From: Liolophura sinensis | Taxonomy: Eukaryota; Mollusca; Polyplacophora; Chitonida; Chitonidae | Reading direction: 5' to 3' | Assembly: GCF_032854445.1 (NCBI RefSeq) | Contig: NC_088300.1 | Span: forward strand, 43,767,682 to 43,831,681 | Length of the DNA stretch: 64,000 bases | In this document: in pieces, positions 11,485 to 21,650 of the stretch | Layout: each line of letters begins with the position of its first letter | How positions within the stretch are numbered: the stretch's first letter is position 1 | The notes under the pieces: generated by a model | What the model was told of the DNA's origin: nothing | Database searches by the model: none | What the model saw: the letters and a program-made list of their open reading frames with translations, nothing else | Translations under genes and position numbers: made by a program

Positions 11485-11800
11485 AAGATCGCTTCGGTAG
11501 CCTAATGGTCAGAGCGTCCGCCTGGATGTCGGGTTCAACCCATACCAAAGAAATGGTGTGTCGACGCTCAGCACTGAGAGGTTAGAGCAAGGGAACAGGA
11601 CCGGTTATCCCTGTGTCAGTATAAAGTGTCTGGATGGGGTGTCATGTCTGGTGTCACGATACTTCATTGGCGGCTGCACTTTGGCGGCATGGGCTCAGCC
11701 ACAAGGAGACAATATATGTACACACACCTAATGATTCCTCGTTGTCATATGAAAGAAAAATTGTTAAGTACGACGTTAAACCCCAAGCATTCATAAGTAT
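11485..11800 (+). mobile_element. SINE, type B (tRNA-derived), near full length
   Basis: The head is tRNA-like. An A box is seen in GGTAGCCTAATGGTCAGAGC (about 11,495-11,515), followed about 28 bases later by a B box, GGGTTCAACCC (11,531-11,541). The body includes GGTGTCATGTCTGGTGTCAC and the 3' end is AATTGTTAAGTACGACGTTA then AACCCCAAGCATTCA. It moves by a partner LINE's enzymes. It shares body and tail with the copies at 40.7 and 59.1 kb. Confidence 0.8.
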
Positions 11801-12330
11801 GCCAGTATGAGCATCGCAGCTTTAACAACTGTGTAAGACATTTCAAGACAGCAGACCTCCGTCGCAGCTACCTGTAAAAATCCCCAACTATACACAAAGA
11901 GACTGTACTCTGCATTTGTGCTTTATATGACAGTGGTAAAAATCATTTCTGTCCAGAATCCTGGGTTATGAGTCTGAATTTGATTGTTGCTAACGCCAAG
12001 CTGTGCACAGAGTTTCATGTATTACTTTTTCAATAAATATGCTGTCAAACAAAGAAATATCCGCACATTGATGAAGACTTGTTTAAAGCTTGTATAATAT
12101 AGGTTAAAGGAAAAAAACTTAAATATTGCCTCTTCGTGCCGATGTAAGATGTCTGTATTGATGCTATAGGTCCCCAAGGTCAAGAAATAAAATTAGGATT
12201 TTATTCTCGATTCCCCTTTTCCGTATAAAATTAAAATAATTGTCTAGTGTCAGATTAAAGATTAGCGGTTCTATTCTATGAGAGAGCGCACCAACAATCG
12301 AAGGAAAGAAGAAGCCATCCAGAGTTCGCC
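11800..12330. other. Unassigned spacer
   Basis: No open frame or repeat was recognised in this AT-rich stretch. It may include decayed upstream R1 flank. Confidence 0.35.
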
Positions 12331-12770
12331 TCAGGGGCAACATTTCGGGACACCTCAGATAAAGGCTTGAACATAACTAAGTAACGACAAAGTCAAATGG
12401 CACTTCTTTCTTTAATTTGGGTTCAGCAATGTTTTCAACAGTATTATTTCCCTTGTAGTCTTTTATTAAACCGGTACGAAAGGCCGTATATTTCCAGCGC
12501 AAGAACACCTCTGCCCTCTGGGAGCATATATCCATCCATTACACGTTCTATACCCGAGTCAAAACCAAAGATGGAAATATTATATTGTAACACTCAGTCT
12601 GGCACTCTCCTGTATGCCGTTTAATTAAGTGGTCGCGAGTAATTACACTGGTGATCTATGCTGTCTTTGTAGAAAAAGTTGAATATGACCGTTTAGATAT
12701 TATTTTAGTCATTCTAAAAGCTTTGCGATTGAGTTCTGCGAGTTGCTTGTCTTCAGTAACTGAAAATAGC
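12330..12770 (+). repeat. R1 copy D, 5' part (upstream of the LTR element)
   Basis: It corresponds to 28,810-29,210 and 32,480-32,680. Shared stretches include GGGGCAACATTTCGGGACA, CTGGGAGCATATAT, TATTGTAACACTCAGTC and AGTAATTACACTGGTGATC followed by TTTGTAGAAAA. Its continuation is found only past the retrotransposon, at 17.94 kb, so the copy was split by the insertion. Confidence 0.55.
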
Positions 12771-12818
12771 ACATATCTACTTTCCAAGTATCCTTATCCC
12801 ATTTTCACAGTCGCTCAA

Positions 12819-13554
12819 TGTGTTTTTTTTTTTTGCGAAATGAACGTTAAAAATAACCTGTGTACGGGTACCACTATCGGAGGGTAAAGATGAGAAACAA
12901 CTGGCTTGTTTAACTCTTAGATTAGCGATAGATAAGTATCTTACAGCGTCCGAATCCGGATGGAATATTCCGACTTCTAAAGGTGAATCAGTGAAGGTGA
13001 ATGTACAGTCCATAGTTAAGATGAATCCCTACCGATGACAGTCTGATAAGTGGATTATACCTCAACTGCCTGTGAATGTGTAACTTCTCAGGGCGGGTGG
13101 GTTGACAGTAGCGTCCGTGAGGCCGAGCTGTCGATGTATGTTTCCTCGGAAATATACACAAAGTCACTTTCAGGGTAAACTCGGATGAAATGTACGCAAT
13201 GGCACAACCTCCAAAATATCGTCTCAAAAATAGTAAGTACCGACACACAAGCTCACAAAGTTCTACGTGCAGAAAATGGAGTACAAATGACGAATGTCGT
13301 GAAAGCCGATATCTAAAAACCAAGCAAAATCCTTCACATTGAATGACAGTAAATATGACTGCTCTCACATTGACTTGAGCAAATGACTGCTTATAAGTAG
13401 ACTTTGATGAATGACTGCGAGCTTCATATTTCCATCTCCCATATATATAGACTAACATAAAAAAGTCTAGATGGTTTAAATATCTAGATGGTTTAAACAT
13501 GTTTACAGGGGATATATGAACATACAACCAGATATATACATACAAAAATGCCAA
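12819..13554 (-). repeat. 3' LTR of the Gmr1-like element, 5'-truncated
   Basis: It matches the separate LTR at 19.9-20.8 kb over its R and U5 parts; for example, ACCCTGAAAGTGACTTTGTG, ACAAGCCAGTTGTTTCTCAT and CTCCGATAGTGGTACCC are shared. It matches the right LTR between 13,271 and 13,530. About the first 100 bases of the LTR and any polypurine tract are missing: the pol stop at 13,555-13,557 runs almost directly into mid-U3 sequence. An 188-codon minus frame inside it is a chance frame. Confidence 0.7.
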
Positions 13555-14600
13555 TCAAGCTCTGGATAGCATGTCAGCCACAATGTATCCTTAACAGCAA
13601 TATGTACAATTTCCAGAGTATAAGGCTGTACGGTGAAATACCATCGTAGTAATCTCTGATTTTTATTCTTAAGCTTCTCTAAGAACACAAGAGGGTGACA
13701 TCACCGAACAACTGGTCAAATGCACTTCGAAACGCTGTACAACCAGCACCAGGCCTAATACTTGCTTCATTATAGAAGAATAATTCTTTCAATGTTCTTG
13801 TAACTTGCTACAGAAGTAACTCACAGGTTGTTCTATCCCACCATCCCCTTCCTGGAGCAAAAAAGCTCCTACTCCGACGTCACTGGCGTCCACTGTCCTC
13901 TTGAAAGGACTGTTTAAATCTGGAGCTTTCAAAACAGGAGGGTTAAACAGAATGGCGTTTAACCTATCAAAAGCTGACTGAGACCATGCAAACTTGACAT
14001 TCTTTTTAAGCAACTGCGTCAAGGGAGCAGCAACATCGCTGAAAATATGTACAAACTTGCGGTAAAAACCACACACTCCAAGCACTCTTTCTCACAAGTA
14101 GACACTGGCAAATCCAGTATGGCTTGGACGAGTAAACGAGGGACTACCTGTCCACCGCCAACTTTATGACCAAGGTATTTCACCGCGTGACACAAAACTT
14201 ATAAAGACCCGAAGGAGTAGCAAAGACAGAAATCTCCTTAGACCTATCTATTAATGATACCTGCCAGTAACCCTATAGAAGATCAATCTTAGTCAGGAAC
14301 TTAGCATTGCCTACTCGGTTAATACAATTCTCAATACGGGGAATAATATAAGCGCTCCGTCTTGGTTACAGCATTGACCTTTCTGTAATTCACACATAAG
14401 CGTATAAAGCCATCGGGTTTAGGGATAACTACAGTTGGGGAACACCAGTCACTCTGGCCAGGCTCTACCATCCCATTGTCTAACATGTACTGTATTTCCT
14501 GGTTAACAAGCTTTAACTTTGCAGAGTTGATTTTGTAGGGTGCTGGTTGATATACGTACAGCCCCTCCTACATCTACATCATGTACTACAGCATTACTTC
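13555..14600 (-). pseudogene. Reverse transcriptase and RNase H of the Gmr1-like element, broken
   Basis: Reading leftward, the RT fingers are seen (CSPTVVIPKPDG near 14,450, LCVNYRKVNAVT near 14,390, then KIDL and GYWQV near 14,290). The frame then jumps from FATPSGLY (~14,220) to KYLGHKVG (~14,175), skipping the palm segment that carries the catalytic YxDD box. The connection (GVCGFYRKFV, LNPPVLK-like) and RNase H (TVDASDVGVGAFLLQ, then KNQRLLRW) follow. The end is VADMLSRA and a stop. Several stops and frameshifts are present. The loss of YxDD means it could not have polymerised DNA. Confidence 0.75.
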
Positions 14601-14867
14601 AACATCCAAACATATCTTAGCATAAGTTTTGAGCAACTTACAAATATACTGTCTCTGACTTTTAGAAAGAAAATACTTCATCTAAATTGCTCAATACACC
14701 TGAGGTATCCAACTTAGGATCTAACAAATCAACTTGAATGCTACCTAGCTCTGTGGTCTCAGTACATGTCGTAGGCAACTCATCACTCTCCTTTACAGGA
14801 TTTACTACTGTGCTATCCACAGTTATAGACTGACTTGCGTCACGGGAAGTGTATTTTTTTTAGCATA

Positions 14868-16159
14868 TTAATGTGACATACTTTCAATTTTCTTATGATC
14901 ACGTGTGCTAATAATGTAGGTAACATCGTTAACTTTCTTCACCACCTGATATTGTTCATCAAACATGGCCTTAAGTGGTTCCTGAGGTAGGCACAACAAA
15001 ACTAGAACCTGATCTCCAGGAGAAAAACTTCTTGGCTTAGCCTTCTTGTCGTAGTATAGTTTCATTTTCTCCTGTGAGATCTTTAAATAAGCACGAGCTA
15101 TCTTCCAGGCTTTACATAACCTGTCCCGAAACATACTCTAATAATTTTTCTTCTGTTTCTGGGGCCAAGATACGCCCCTTCATCAAAGTTAAAGGACTTT
15201 TAACCTCTTGACCATACACCAACTCAAATGAACCAAACCCAGAAGACTTATTAGGAGTATCCCTAGTGGCAAACAATACAAATGGAATCCCTTTGTCCCA
15301 GTCTTCAGGATATTCCATACACTATGCTCGTAGAGCACTCTTCGTGGTTTGGTGGTGTCGTTCCAAAGCCCGTTGAGATTGAAAGTAATAAGATGTGGAT
15401 TTGTGCTGCTTAATAACTAACTAATATATAACTTTCTGAAATAAGCATGACATAAAATTTGATTCCTGGTCAGATTGTATTTCCTTAGGTAAACCATACC
15501 TGGTGAAAAACTGTAACAGACTATTAACTATCTGAGGAGTAGTTATCTGATTCAGTGAGACAGCTTCCAGAAATCTAATAGCTGAATCCATAATCGTCAA
15601 AAGATACTTGTATCCCGACTTAGTTCTAGGTAATGGACCAACGCAACCAATAAATACCTCAACAAAAGGTTCTCCAAAAGCAGGAATGGAAATTAAGGGT
15701 TCTTACACTATGCTGGGGTTTTCCTACCGGCTGAGACATGTGACATGTCTTACAGAAATTAACCACATATTTGTGAATCTTAGACCAGTAAAAATGGCGA
15801 GTAATTTTACTTTCTGTCTTTCTAATGCCTAAATGTCTACCTATAGCAATCTCATGAGCCATTCTAAGTACTTCCTACCTGTAACTTGGAAGTAAGACAA
15901 CTTCATTAAAAATTGCCCAATTATTGTTAGCTGATACATAAGGAGGTCTATACTTTCTTCTCAACAGCTTATCCTCCATATAATAACCAACAGGCACATC
16001 AGGTATTTTCTTCACAGATAAAGCAGACTTACTCAGTTCCCTTAATTCGGGATCTGACTGTTGTTGCCTAACCACATCAGATCGAGAGAATATTTCCAGT
16101 GGTAATAGAAGAATTGTCTTCTCAATCCCTAGCTCTTTTCTGTGATCTGTTAACCACAC
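14868..16159 (-). pseudogene. Integrase of the Gmr1-like element, interrupted by stops
   Basis: The frame opens with a linker (SDPELREL). An HHCC zinc domain at about 15,850-15,700 shows H-x6-H (HEIAIGRH) and CKTC. The catalytic core has its three acidic positions in TIMDSAIRF, QSDQESNF and ALERHH. An ELVYGQEVKSPL stretch and a C-terminal domain (YYDKKAKPRSFSPGDQVLV) follow. That C-terminal region resembles the GPY/F-type end of gypsy integrases. Two in-frame stops lie in the core (after FQKVIY and after SALRA). The triad itself is kept. Its place upstream of RT is the notable feature. Confidence 0.8.
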
Positions 16160-16299
16160 ATGAGGGAAATATATCTGGAAACTCCTCCTGTAGGTCTTCT
16201 GTAAAACCGGAACACTACAGACATGGGGTTACATCTTAGCTTCATCTCCTGCAAAGTCATTATCCGGGAAAAAGGAAACACCTGCACAGGCAAAGTATT

Positions 16300-16490
16300 A
16301 ACAGCCTCTTCAGTTACTAAAACAGTAATCTATTCAGAAGTAAGTGTAACCTCCAGTGATGAAAAGACATAAAATTTCCATCAATACTCTGGATCAAAAC
16401 ATGACTGTTGGCGTTATCAGAATGTGCGGGAATCACATCTGCCAATATCAAAGAATGACTAGCCCCAGTATTCGAACAGTCTCTTGAGCC
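16300..16490 (-). pseudogene. Aspartic protease remnant of the Gmr1-like element
   Basis: Minus-strand translation gives SNTGASHSLIL followed by a SHVLIQSIDG stretch. This is the layout of the retropepsin active-site loop D(T/S)GA followed by the flap region. The catalytic aspartate position reads asparagine (codon AAT), which would inactivate the enzyme if the reading is right. The downstream part of the domain has stops. Identification rests on the TGAS motif and its place between the zinc knuckle and integrase. Confidence 0.55.
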
Positions 16491-16599
16491 TGCCATACTT
16501 CCTTAACTTCTGGTTTATCGATATGACCAACAGTACCTATCTCTACCTGAGGCCTCACTGGTTTACAACTAGAGCTAACAAGAGCTACTGACATTCGCT

Positions 16600-17515
16600 C
16601 CTCTTTCCTTTTCATTATTGGACACGTGAATAATAGGTGTCCTGAGCCTTTGCAATAACGGCAGGAAGGTGGACTTAGATCTTGAGGTTTTGCACTGGAA
16701 GTTCTTCCCCATATTTGAGGTATGCTTTTCATCGGTCTGCTAGTCAGTACTAAAATTTGAAATCTTCTTATCAGAATTCCTTGACCTTGTGTTCACCAAA
16801 GTAAGCCTTGACCTCATTAGGCACAGTGTTCCTAAATTCCTCTAGGAGAACAAGGTCACTTAAATTCCGAATAGAATGTTTCTTTTCCTCTGGCAAACTC
16901 CACAAGTTTCAACAGACTGTTTCCTTAGCTGTCTGAACTTCTGCCTTAGGCCTCCGGTAAAAGCTCATAAGCAGACAAAAGCACTGCCTTTTTAATCTGC
17001 AAAACTGTTTTGTAATCTGAAGACTGATCTATCGACAAAACTACCTCTGTAGCTTTACCTTCAAATGAACTCTGTAACAAGATTGTCCAATATTTTTTTA
17101 GGCCAATCCAAGTTAACAGCCAACCTCTCAAAGAGCAGAAAAAACATCTCTACATCCCTATCATCAAATTTGGGCACTAATCGAATGTTTCGAGCCAAAT
17201 CAAATCCTTGGTGACTTCGACTAACAGCTTCACTACCGCTACCTTTAGCCTGGAGTACCTTCAGTTTGAACTCCTGTTCTGACTTCAACTTCTCTAACTC
17301 AAACTCTTTTTCTTTTTGTCTTTCGTCTCTTTCCATTTCCCTTTCTCACTCTTCTCTTTATTTTTTCTTTCTTCCTTTTCTGACTTAAACCTTTCCATCT
17401 CTAACTGAAGCTTAAGCAACTTAACATCACCACTTTGGCCCGTAATAGGTAAAGTATTAAAGTTCAAGTGCTTGCTAATAGCATCCACCATTTCACTTTT
17501 TTCTAAAACTCTGGC
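16600..17515 (-). pseudogene. gag of the Gmr1-like element (charged N-region, SCAN-like capsid, CCHC knuckle)
   Basis: From right to left there is a lysine- and glutamate-rich predicted coiled-coil stretch (KSEKEERKNKEK near 17,380; EFELEKLKSEQEFKLKVLQ near 17,290). A capsid-like part (VPKFDD, LPEAYRQKFR-like, then LVLLEEFRNTVPNEV and GEHKVKEF near 16,780-16,850) follows. The last is a single zinc knuckle, CRYCKGSGHLLFTC (CX2CX4HX4C), at 16,622-16,666. The LVLLEEF-VPNEV-EHK pattern resembles vertebrate SCAN domains, which are reported to derive from Gmr1-like gag. Frameshifts and two adjacent stops follow KVKEF. The normal gag start is missing. Confidence 0.7.
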
Positions 17516-17527
17516 TTAAATCAGTGC

Positions 17528-17909
17528 TCTATACAGAAAATGGAGTACAAATGACGAATGTATAAATGGCGTGAAAGCCGATATCTCCAAACCCAGCAAA
17601 ATTCTTCACAGTGAATGACAGTAAATATGACTGCTCTCAAATGAACTTGAGTAAATGACTGTTTACAAGTGGACTTGATTGAATGACTCCAAGCTTCACA
17701 ACTCCATTGTTCATATTTATAGACTAACATAAAAGAAAAATTTTGGATGGTTTCATCGTGAACATGTTTATAACACCAATACATATTTCCAAAATGTACA
17801 CTCGATTTACAATGACAATGAGCTGATAAACACCGAAACCTCGAGAACGCTTGACTGAATTACAGTACAGGCTATAAACGTACACAGAGGGAAAAGTGTA
17901 GGTCAGACA
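17528..17909 (-). repeat. 5' LTR of the Gmr1-like element, 3'-truncated
   Basis: On the minus strand it begins TGTCTGACCTACAC, equal to the start of the LTR at 19,892. It then runs through a GTTCTCGAGGTTTCGGTG stretch and the conserved GTGACTGTCATT-type stretches to ACTCCATTTTCTG. There it stops abruptly and gag sequence begins. The R/U5 part, primer-binding site and gag start are therefore deleted, which removes the signals for reverse transcription. Confidence 0.65.
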
Positions 17910-17939
17910 CTCATAAATACAAAAATTGAAAAGATATAA

Positions 17940-18870
17940 TACAATGTTTCAAGGCGTGGTTCGTAACACCTGTACTATTAAAGGTTTCGCTCTCCACTCT
18001 GATCATTGTCTTTTCACTTTGTGCAGAAATCTGATTTTTTTTGCGCCCAGTCTGTCGGCTGTGACGTTAATTATGCCAGTTGACTGCTTCTTTTGTGACG
18101 TTATCACTGACTTTGAATCACGCTTGCGGTTGTGTGGATGGATTTGGAGGGTAATTTGTGACAGCTTATGCCACGATTTCTGGGGGAGCGCAAAAGAGGC
18201 TTTCTCAAATGAATGCTGTAAATCAATAGGTCAACATGTTGAAACAACGGAAAATATCTGTCAGACATACATCAAGCTGCTTTTAATGAAGAAGAAAAAA
18301 AATCCCCAAAACATTCCTTCAGCTTGTCTGTTCGCCCATTACTGAGCCTTAGTGAAAATGGTGGCATGCCTGTCCTGATGCCCGAGAAGAGTTAACTAAC
18401 CCGGGGCGACTCATGTGACAAAGTATAGTATCCTGCTTTCGTGAGGTTCATAACATCAGGAAAAGGTCAGTATGTCGCAGAGCAGTACAAATAAACACGA
18501 TAGAAGGTTGACATGTCGTGAGGGTGATGTTTTACCCTGTTCACAGGGGAATAAGGCTGATTACGTGTTATTGCGCAAACCTCAAGCTTCTTCAAAGAAT
18601 GGCCCATCTAGCCGACAAACATTGGGCGAGCGAAAACCCTGAACGGCTTTCCTTAATGAGAACAAATCCAAGTCCTGCAGGCTCAAAAGACATTGATAAA
18701 TTCAGGGCACTGGGCTAATTTGGTCGGTAAACCACAAAAGAATAGTCCCGATTTGAAAGACTGCCTGGTTAATCACATAACGTCTACAATCGGTTCACAT
18801 CCCTGTAGCTCGCTTTCAAAGAAAATAAGATACGACAAGATGTTTGAGATAAAAATAGCTGACGGTGTGA
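17940..18870 (+). repeat. R1 copy D, 3' part
   Basis: It continues the copy split at 12.77 kb. It contains TTTGTGACGTTATCACTGAC (a degenerate CRE position), GGAAAATATCTGTCAGACAT, CGTGAGGGTGATGTTTTACC, GGCTGATTACGTGTTATTGC, TTAATGAGAACAAATCCAAG, TCCTGCAGGCTCAAAAGACA and GATTTGAAAGACTGCC. The order equals copies E and F. The 139-codon plus-strand frame at 17,926-18,345 is not conserved in the other copies and is rejected as a gene. Confidence 0.6.
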
Positions 18871-19890
18871 CTTAAAACCGAGGAACACATTTATACAAAC
18901 TATACCTTAAATGAAAGTGCTATACAAACTGTGTGGAATTCTATCTTTTAAAATTTTTTTGAGTTTTCGTAAGAGAGAAAAACGGCTTTAAATATCGTCA
19001 TTTTCTACAAAATCTACCGATTGGAGGCACATTGGTAGCCCTGCCATGTTTTAGGCTTGTCCAATGAAAAGCCTCCTTTCCTCCTGTTGAATGTTCATGG
19101 TGGTGTCAAGGTGTTTAAGGTTTTACTCCTACCGTGCATTTCCAGTCTCCAGTAAATACGTACGTATGTAGCGACAATCGTGGGTTTTACGGTCTGTGAA
19201 AGCCAACTCTAAAAAGGAAGAGTTTAGGATGTGCTAGAGGCCAACATCATACCTACATGCGTGGCTGTTGTCTGCCAATATGTAATACCATATCCTGAAG
19301 AGCTACTGGGCAACGCTAAACACGATGACGTATGTAATCTGTTCAAAAAGGGGCGTAAAGGATATTTCTAAGCCTTCGATGTTGAACTATTAAACACTCA
19401 AATAACAAGCGCTGCTGACAGAAAATTTAGATATTTATGTAACTTTTAATATAGCTCTTTCATTTAAAGTATGTTTTATGAATGTGTTCTGTTCTTTTAA
19501 AAGGCAATGCTTATAGTGTCCCCCTTTTTATCTGACGTTCGCATACAAAAAGTAATTTGTAACACAAATAACAATCTGTGAACAACGTTTCCAATCCGTC
19601 AAAGAAAATCATATTTCCTGTCCTAAATTAGGCCATTCACTGATGAAGTTGGTCAGCCGAGAAGCAAGACAAGCCTGCTCATTACACTGAACGAAATTCA
19701 CGTTTTGCTGAAGCCAGCCAAGTATACCATGACAATCTCGTTTATGACAGTTGTTGCTTTCGCTAACAACAATTTTTGATCTTAGAAACTATTTGAACGT
19801 GTCCGACTGTAAAACTATGAGCACTGTTACGAACCCCATCTTGAAACATTGTATTATATTGTTCTATTTCTTCTTGAGCTCACCGGGTCA
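18870..19890. other. Unassigned spacer between R1-D and an LTR
   Basis: No coding pattern, repeat unit or strong hairpin was recognised across this kilobase. The 102-codon plus-strand frame that starts at 19,751 runs into LTR sequence and is not a gene. Confidence 0.4.
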
Positions 19891-19891
19891 G

Positions 19892-20833
19892 TGTCTGACC
19901 TACATTTTCCTCTTTGTGAACGTTTTAGCCTGCACTGTAATTCGCGCCAACGTTCTCAAGATTCGGTGTATCGATGAGTTTCGTGTTATTGTACAAAGAG
20001 TATGCATTCTGGAAATATTTATCGGTGTTGTAAACACGTTTAGGATCAAATCATCCTGAATTTTCTTTACCTTAGTCTATGAATATGAGGAACGGGGTTG
20101 TGAAGCTCGCAATCATTCCCTCAAGTCTACTTGAGAGCAGTCATATTTACTGTCATTCACTGTGAAGGATTTTAATGGGTTTAAAGATACCGGCTTTCAT
20201 GCCAATCGACATTCGTCATTTGTTCTCCATTGTCTGTATGTACCACTTTGTGAGCTTGTGTTTTGCTACTTGCTATTCTTTGAGAAATTATTTTGGAGCT
20301 TGTATCGCTCATTGTCTATGTGCAATTACGTACATTTGATCCCAGTTTACCCTGAAAGTGACTTTGTGTATATTTCCGAGGAGGCAAACATGCCAGCTCG
20401 GCATCACGGACGCTAATGTCAACTCGTCCGCCCTAAGAAAAACCTTCAGGCAGTTGGAAATCAATCATTATCAGCGTGCCGTGTCCACTACAGCTTGTCA
20501 CTTATAGGACTGTCATCCTTCGACTGGGGAATTCTTCTTGACTGTGTTGTCTATTTTTACGTGGACTGCCTCGTATGTGGATGCCAGAATATTCCACCCG
20601 GATTTGGATACTGTCATGAGTAAAAGGTTACGTTTTTTTGTAATTATTTGTATTGTTTTGTATATTATTGACAGTTGTATTATTGTCTGTTTTATTCAAA
20701 TATATGGATTGAACGTATTGAAGCGTCTTCGTGTTTCTTTGTTTGATCTTGTGTAAGTCCTATTGCTGATCTGAGAGTTGAACAAGCCAGTTGTTTCTCA
20801 TCTTTACTCTCCGATAGTGGTACCCTTACAACA
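19892..20833 (+). repeat. LTR of a Gmr1-like element (solo, or start of a truncated element), opposite orientation
   Basis: It begins TGTCTGACCTACATTTTCC and ends GTGGTACCCTTACAACA, about 940 bases. It matches both LTRs of the 12.8-17.9 kb element and gives the only near-complete LTR in the window. No gag or pol follows. The next bases, ATTGGTGATGGAAACA, could be a primer-binding-site region, which would make it a truncated element instead of a recombined solo LTR. No convincing target duplication was found. Confidence 0.65.
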
Positions 20834-20894
20834 ATTATTGGTGATGGAAACAAATTTAGAAAGAAATGGTTTCGTGTAAGTATCAGTTGTTAAA

Positions 20895-21155
20895 GGAGTG
20901 GGGGAATGATATAGTAAATATCAAGACGGTATAACTGATTATAAAACAGTGTAGGAATGACATCGTAAGTATCAAGAAGGTGGCTGATTCTAAAAGGGAG
21001 AAGGAAATGGAGTCTTAAATATCAAGTAAGTAGCTGATTCCAAAACAGAGAAGGAATGGCATCGTAAATATCACGAAGGTGCCTGATCCTAAAACGGAGA
21101 AGGAAATGGCGTCTTAAATATCAAGAAGGTGGCTGATTCCAATATGAAACCCCTC
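20895..21155 (+). repeat. ~50-bp tandem repeat, five units in alternating dimers
   Basis: The units share AAATATCAAGAAGGTGGCTG and a TTC-AAAACGGAGAAG stretch. Units 2 and 4 carry ATCGTAA while units 3 and 5 carry GTCTTAA, giving a ~100-bp dimeric period. The array starts about 60 bases after the LTR end, so it may be the untranslated leader of that element. Confidence 0.7.
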
Positions 21156-21299
21156 CTAATTTTTGCCCTCCTTTGTGTGCTGCCCTAAAAAAGAATTGCC
21201 TTTGCATCAAACATTGTATTCTAAAAATAATTTAAACCTAATTTACCGTACAGCGTATTAATACATATTTCTTTTCAGTGTTGCTACAACTGAATAAAA

Positions 21300-21650
21300 T
21301 CTGTTCTGAGTAAAGTCCCGTGCCTTTGTCATCACGTAAATAGAGATGTTCTAATCTAACCTTGGCAAATTCTGTCAATCTTGAATACGGGAAGGAAATT
21401 TTAAGATGTGCTATTAAATTATGTGGAAAAGGAAAATAATGATTAAAGACTGCGTGTCGGTATAGGGTGCCAAATTGATTTCCACCGTCGTTAATGGATG
21501 GCGGGTGAGTGATAGAATATGCAAGGGGATGTGTGGTGATTTGGTCAGGATGTCATCTATTCATCGTGTTTTTGTGTACGTAACTTAAGGGAAGTTTGAT
21601 CGATACATTTTACTTCCCACAATCTCTTCCCCCGTCTTCCGCGTTCCGTT
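21300..21650 (+). repeat. Dispersed repeat P, copy 1
   Basis: It is shared with 27,725-28,070 (same strand) and 41,630-41,880 (opposite strand). The best block is TGGTCAGGATGTCAT, then CGTGTTTTTGTGTACGTAAC. Upstream blocks are GGCAAATTCTGTCA and CGTTAATGGATGG. No frame is open in all three copies. Confidence 0.65.

Larger units (their letters stand above)
12819..17909 (-). mobile_element. Gmr1-like (gypsy-superfamily) LTR retrotransposon, defective
   Basis: The element is about 5.1 kb and reads on the minus strand. Its order is a partial 5' LTR (right), gag with zinc knuckle, protease, integrase, reverse transcriptase, RNase H and a partial 3' LTR (left). Integrase before RT is the order of copia elements, but the sequences are gypsy-like. 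This is the hallmark of the Gmr1 group described in deuterostomes. It is dead: several in-frame stops, an RT deletion and two truncated LTRs. A possible 5-bp target duplication is CTCAA/CTCAT (12,814 and 17,910). The left edge could instead be ~12,859. Confidence 0.8.

Noticed and set aside
11485-11560. Possible functional tRNA gene
   Set aside because: Polymerase III A and B boxes are present, but the sequence continues into a SINE body and cannot form a full tRNA cloverleaf with acceptor pairing.
12988-13554. 188-codon minus-strand open frame, the longest in the window
   Set aside because: It reads through the 3' LTR of the retrotransposon. The homologous LTR at 20 kb does not preserve it.
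17926-18345. 139-codon plus-strand open frame
   Set aside because: It starts in the flank of the LTR element and runs through R1-D modules. Copies E and F are closed in the same frame.
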